Positions 54,978 to 58,397 of a stretch of 58,397 bases of DNA are shown here, piece after piece. The stretch spans positions 1 through 58,397 of the forward strand of contig MKWN01000052.1 of assembly GCA_001899775.1 (NCBI GenBank), written 5' to 3'. Under the pieces are notes generated by a model. The model was not told the origin of the DNA. It did no database searches and saw only the letters and a list, made by a program, of their open reading frames with translations. Positions within the stretch are counted from its first letter, which is position 1. Every line of letters begins with the position of its first letter. This DNA comes from Thiobacillus sp. 65-29 (lineage in GTDB: Bacteria > Pseudomonadota > Gammaproteobacteria > Burkholderiales > Thiobacillaceae). The position numbers and the translations under genes were made by a program.

Positions 54978-55719
54978 GTCGTCCGTCCTGATCCTCCAGT
55001 TTGCCGCCCACGTGCCGCCCGGCCATTTTGCCGCAAGCCTGACGCGCCTGGGGGTACCCTGGCGGGTCGTGCGGATCGACGCCGGCGAAGCGCTTCCCGA
55101 AGCCCTTAACGGCATATCCGGCCTCGGCTTGATGGGCGGGCCAATGAGCGCGAACGACGATCTGCCCTGGATCGCCTCGGTGCTGGCGCTCGTCCGCCGT
55201 GCCGTTGCAGCCGGCGTGCCGGTGATCGGCCACTGCCTGGGCGGCCAGTTGCTGGCCCGTGCACTGGGCGGCACGGTCGGCCCGAGCCCCGCGCGCGAAA
55301 TCGGCTGGGGCCGCCTCGACGTGGTCGACCCGGCTGCCGCCGCGCCCTGGCTGGGTAGCCTGCAGGAGCCACTCGACACCTTCCAGTGGCACAGCGAAGC
55401 ATTCAGCATCCCGCAGGGTGCCACACGCATCCTGTCCAGCGCGTACAGCCCGAACCAGGCTTTCGTCCATGCCGGTCGTCACCTCGCCATGCAGTTCCAT
55501 GCCGAAATGACACCCGCGACCATCGCCGACTGGTGCGCACGCGAGGGTGCTGCGATCGCCTCCGGAGATGGCCGTGGCGTGCAGGCCGTCCGTGACATTC
55601 TGGCCGAGATGCCGCAGCGGATCATCCGTCTGCACCGTCTCGCCGAGGCCCTTTACACACGCTGGACGCGAAACCTCGTCGGTCATGCCACCGTTCGCGC
55701 ACCCGTTCCCACTCTGTAA
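54976..55719 (+). CDS. class I glutamine amidotransferase (GMP synthase-like)
   Basis: The protein has 247 residues. The class I triad is visible: Cys in PVIGHCLGGQLLARALGG, and His-x-Glu in AMQFHAEMTP. LGLMGGPMSANDDLPWI forms the oxyanion loop. It is the stand-alone GATase1 type (YxeN/GuaA-N-like) whose acceptor is usually unknown. The divergent start overlaps that of the protease by two bases, so each promoter must lie in the other gene. A small unknown gene follows after 14 bases. Confidence 0.8.
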   Translation: MSSVLILQFAAHVPPGHFAASLTRLGVPWRVVRIDAGEALPEALNGISGLGLMGGPMSANDDLPWIASVLALVRRAVAAGVPVIGHCLGGQLLARALGGTVGPSPAREIGWGRLDVVDPAAAAPWLGSLQEPLDTFQWHSEAFSIPQGATRILSSAYSPNQAFVHAGRHLAMQFHAEMTPATIADWCAREGAAIASGDGRGVQAVRDILAEMPQRIIRLHRLAEALYTRWTRNLVGHATVRAPVPTL

Positions 55720-55733
55720 CCCGAGGAGTAGCC

Positions 55734-56147
55734 ATGTCTGCCATCGATCTGACCCAATATGATTTCGGCGCGCGCCTGAACGGCTTCATCGAGGAAGTCA
55801 TGAACTACGGCGGCGCCCCGCGCACCGAGGCCGACCTCACCGAAGGCCAGAAGGTGTTCGTGCGGGCGGTGCGCCGCGAACTCGTCAAATACGCCGACCC
55901 CGGCCGCAAGGGCTACCCCGGCAATCTGCTGGAACAGATGGAATCCTTCACCCGCACCGTCGGCGACCTGCACAACTCCTACTTCGACGCCGGCATGCGC
56001 AAGGTCAGCGACTGCCTCTACAACCGCTGGAAGATGCTCTACGAGGAAACGCGCAAACTCGCCGCCGCCGGCGCCGCCGCCCAGCCCGCCTGGGTCGGCG
56101 TGGTGCAGAGCGAGGCGACCGACATGCCGGCCTTCTTCGACGCCTAA
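55734..56147 (+). CDS. conserved hypothetical protein upstream of sat
   Basis: The protein has 137 residues, soluble and mostly helical: DFGARLNGFIEEVMNYGGAP, VFVRAVRRELVKYADPGRKG, YPGNLLEQMESFTRTVGDLH, DCLYNRWKMLYEETRKLAAA. One cysteine (Cys in VSDCLYNRW) is present. CCGAGGAG precedes the ATG. I do not recognise a family. Codon use is like its neighbours. It is the last gene before the sat promoter region and may belong with the amidotransferase. Confidence 0.65.
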   Translation: MSAIDLTQYDFGARLNGFIEEVMNYGGAPRTEADLTEGQKVFVRAVRRELVKYADPGRKGYPGNLLEQMESFTRTVGDLHNSYFDAGMRKVSDCLYNRWKMLYEETRKLAAAGAAAQPAWVGVVQSEATDMPAFFDA

Positions 56148-56501
56148 GGCGCCCGCGGGGCCAGAACGCCACGGCCGGACCACGCCAACGGCGGCAGATC
56201 CCGCCAAGGGAAGCGCCGGGCAAAACCTGCCCACAGCGCAGACCAGCGCCAAGTGATCGATTTCACGGAATTCCGGCATGCGCCGGAACGGCGCTCGTGG
56301 TTTTGCCCAGCGCCTCCCGGGGCTTCCATAAGATATTGATTGATATATACTTGCTGTTTTACTGTCCGGGCACGAACGGGCTGTATCAGTAATATCAAAC
56401 CTGCTTATCCTGAAATAAAAGAAAAGGATTTATCAGGTCCGGGCCCCGGTGCTATGCTCCGCGGACTCCAAACATCCCCCCCTAGAGTCCAAGGAGACAG
56501 C
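56148..56501 (+). promoter_or_regulatory. upstream region of the sat-apr cluster
   Basis: This gap of 354 bases has no gene. The stretch 56330-56440 is strikingly AT-rich for this genome (TTGATTGATATATACTTGC near 56336, then AATAAAAGAAAAGG) and is the likely promoter zone. I cannot fix a single -35/-10 pair. A weak ATCCT-AGGAT inverted pair lies about 56408-56431. AAGGAGACAGC precedes the sat ATG. Confidence 0.5.
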
Positions 56502-57708
56502 ATGTCCAAACTGGTACGTCCGCACGGCGGCGGCGAACTCAAACCCCTGCTGCTGACCGGCGATGCGCTGGCAGCCGAAAAGGCCCGCGCCGCTTCGCTT
56601 CCCAAGCTGAAAATGAGCTCGCGCGAAACCGGCGACCTGATCATGATGGGAATCGGCGGCTTCACCCCCCTGGACGGCTTCATGACCAAGTCCGACTGGC
56701 AGGGCGTGTGTGACGGCTTCAAGATGGCCAACGGCCTGTTCTGGCCCATTCCTGTCACCCTCTCCACCGATGACGAAGGCATCAAGGTCGGCGACGAGAT
56801 CGCGCTGATCAACAGCGATTCCGACGAGATCATGGGCACCATCAAGGTGACCGAAAAATACACCATCGACAAGGCGCACGAGTGCATGCAGGTCTACAAG
56901 ACCACCGATCTCGAGCACCCTGGCGTCAAGATGGTCATGGGCCAGGGCAAATACAACCTGGCCGGCGCGGTCAAGGTCCTGTCCGACGGCGGCTTCAAGG
57001 CCCAGTACGGCGACCAGTTCATGACGCCTGCCGAGACCCGCGCCGCTTTCGAGAAGATGGGCTGGTCCAAGGTCGCCGCGTTCCAGACACGCAATCCCAT
57101 GCACCGCTCGCACGAGTACCTGGCGAAGATCGCCGTCGAGACCATGGACGGCGTGATGATCCACTCGTTGCTGGGCAAGCTGAAGCCGGGCGACATCCCT
57201 GCCGAAGTGCGTTCCGAAGCGATCGGCACCCTGATCGAAAACTACTTCGCCCCGAACACCGTGATCCAGGCCGGCTACCCGCTCGACATGCGCTACGCCG
57301 GCCCGCGCGAGGCCCTGCTGCACGCCCTGTTCCGCCAGAACTACGGCTGCTCGCACCTGATCGTCGGCCGCGACCACGCCGGCGTGGGTGACTACTACGG
57401 CCCGTTCGACGCGCAAAAGATCTTCGACGAGATCCCCAAGGGCTCGCTGGAAACCCAGAACCTGAACATCGACTGGACCTTCTGGTGCAACAAGTGCGGC
57501 GGCATGGCCTCGCAGCGCACCTGCCCGCACACCAAGGAAGAGCATCCTGCTGTCCGGCACCAAGGTTCGCGCCATGCTCTCCGAAGGCCAGGATCTGCCG
57601 GTCGAATTCAGCCGGCCGGAAGTGGCGGCCGTGTTGAAGAAATACTATGCTGGCCTTTCCGCCGAGCAGAACGTCAAGGTCGAACTGAAGGGCCACTCGG
57701 CCGCTTGA
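56502..57708 (+). CDS. sat: sulfate adenylyltransferase (dissimilatory type), frame broken near the 3' end
   Basis: Sat interconverts sulfate plus ATP with APS plus pyrophosphate; in sulfur oxidisers it runs toward ATP and sulfate. The first 347 codons match the family: [54 protein letters not shown] and the zinc-type [20 protein letters not shown]. At 57543 the frame shifts: after CPHTKEE the next family residues [15 protein letters not shown] lie in the next frame and run to TGA 57706-57708. Two bases, probably GC of a GCGC (an Arg codon), seem to be missing. If they are restored, the protein has 402 residues. It could be an assembly error or a real mutation. Confidence 0.88.
57543..57543 (+). 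other. site of the sat frameshift
   Basis: GAG C ATC CTG: the lone C between GAG and ATC stands where a full codon is expected. Restoring CGC or similar re-joins the two halves of the family match. Confidence 0.8.
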
Positions 57709-57788
57709 CGCAAGTTTCAGGACTTTGCCTACCGGAAGCGGATTCGCGATACGCCCCGGCCAAGGACAGGTTGAAGTTCGAAATCGGA

Positions 57789-57828
57789 CCGCGACGATCG
57801 CGGAGTTAGCTAACCTGGAGACTTAAGT
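57789..57828 (+). promoter_or_regulatory. hairpin and palindromes between sat and aprB
   Basis: CCGCGA and TCGCGG flank a 3-base loop (57789-57803), then come the palindromes GTTAGCTAAC (57805-57814) and ACTTAAGT (57821-57828), just before aprB. No U-run follows. It may stabilise or process the sat-apr message. CTGGAG at 57815-57820 is the likely ribosome site. Confidence 0.4.
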
Positions 57829-57829
57829 A

Positions 57830-58303
57830 ATGCCTACCTATGTTCGTACCGACAAGTGCGACGGCTGCAAGGGTCAGGACAAGACCGCCTGCATGTACAT
57901 CTGCCCGCACGACCTGATGAAGCTGGACAAGGACGGTTCCGAGACCGGCCACGCCATGCGTGCCTTCAACCAAGAGCCCGAGCAGTGCTGGGAGTGCTAC
58001 TCCTGCGTGAAGATCTGCCCGCAGCAGGCGATCGAAGCCCGTCACTACGCCGACGTCGTGCCGCTGGGCGGCATGGTGCAACCGCTGCGTGGTTCCGATT
58101 CCATCATGTGGACCATCAAGTTCCGCAACGGCACGCTCAAGCGCTTCAAGTTCCCGATCCGCACCACCCCCGAGGGTTCGATCGACCCGTACGGTGGCAA
58201 GCCGATGCCCAAGATGGCCGACATCACCGCCGTGGGCTCGTTCACCCGGGACGTCATGGGTGGCTACCGTGCCGGCAACCCCGCCGAACTGATTCGCAAG
58301 TAA
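57830..58303 (+). CDS. aprB: adenylylsulfate reductase subunit beta
   Basis: AprB (157 residues) carries two [4Fe-4S] clusters that pass electrons to or from the AprA flavin. The cysteine sets are CDGCKGQDKTACMYICP, whose insertion is diagnostic of AprB, and CWECYSCVKICP. The C-terminal tail (IRTTPEGSIDPYGGKPMPK) wraps AprA in known structures. aprA follows after 18 bases. The sat gene lies 121 bases upstream; together they make the reverse sulfite-to-sulfate route. Confidence 0.96.
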   Translation: MPTYVRTDKCDGCKGQDKTACMYICPHDLMKLDKDGSETGHAMRAFNQEPEQCWECYSCVKICPQQAIEARHYADVVPLGGMVQPLRGSDSIMWTIKFRNGTLKRFKFPIRTTPEGSIDPYGGKPMPKMADITAVGSFTRDVMGGYRAGNPAELIRK

Positions 58304-58321
58304 TTTAGAGAGGTATATGAA

Positions 58322-58397
58322 ATGGCTGGAGAATTTGGTAATCCCGAAGTTATCCAGGAGGACCTCGATATCCTCCTGATCGGCGGCGGCATGGCTT
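58322..58397 (+). CDS. aprA: adenylylsulfate reductase subunit alpha, first 25 codons
   Basis: The window ends inside this gene. GEFGNPEVIQEDLDILLIGG followed by GMA is the N-terminus of AprA with the start of its FAD-binding site. ATG 58322 has AGAGAGGT upstream; an out-of-frame ATG at 58317 is not used. AprA holds the FAD that forms or splits the sulfite-AMP adduct. Confidence 0.92.
   Translation, partial: MAGEFGNPEVIQEDLDILLIGGGMA

Overview
This window looks like chromosome of a GC-rich betaproteobacterial sulfur oxidiser of the Thiobacillus type. The evidence is the gene content: a sat-aprB-aprA cluster at the right end, a qmoA-qmoB-hdrC-hdrB electron-transfer operon in the middle, and ordinary betaproteobacterial housekeeping genes (mutL, amiC, tsaE, queG, murI, mnmC, recQ, lysS, acnA, xseB-ispA-dxs, folE2). 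The species assignment is inference. I found no rRNA, tRNA, CRISPR array, prophage or complete insertion sequence.

Layout. 1-5.7 kb: the 3' part of prfC, then a Tat-exported binding protein translationally coupled to a membrane GGDEF/EAL receptor, then a phosphoribosyltransferase. 5.7-13.1 kb: one tight minus-strand run encoding a Memo-AMMECR1 fusion, its radical-SAM partner, an alpha/beta hydrolase, and an ABC ATPase, FtsX permease and HlyD adaptor. 13.1-14.5 kb: a small barrel protein with a promoter overlapped by an IscR-type site, and a stand-alone S24-fold protein. 14.5-22.8 kb: mutL, amiC and tsaE (minus), queG, murI and an OmpA lipoprotein (plus), then mnmC. 22.9-31.2 kb: a calcium-type OmpA protein, a CMD-Rieske fusion, a CZB zinc protein, the qmoAB-hdrCB operon and a small HMA-fold-like protein. 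31.2-35.9 kb: cytochrome b561, an ArsR regulator with the stump of its usual partner gene, and two VapBC-like toxin-antitoxin modules flanking recQ. 35.8-53.9 kb: lysS, acnA, an FAD oxidoreductase, a second GGDEF/EAL protein, assorted small genes, a Rieske oxygenase, and xseB-ispA-dxs-folE2. 54-58.4 kb: a dispersed-type repeat, a retropepsin-like protease facing a glutamine amidotransferase, a 137-residue unknown, then sat-aprBA.

How the genes fit together. In oxidative sulfur metabolism AprBA converts sulfite plus AMP to APS, and Sat releases sulfate and ATP from APS. The AprBA electrons are expected to pass to the Qmo complex. Here the Qmo genes lie about 26 kb away, and soluble HdrC and HdrB stand where the membrane subunit QmoC would be expected. 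The sat reading frame carries a two-base deficit near its 3' end; only re-sequencing can tell whether this is real or an assembly error.

The best candidates for something under-described are the CMD-Rieske fusion and other small unknowns around the qmo operon, the AmmeMemoRadiSam/hydrolase/ABC-exporter run, the binding-protein/GGDEF-EAL pair, a possible slipping heptamer repeat inside mutL, and several well-formed operator-like palindromes.
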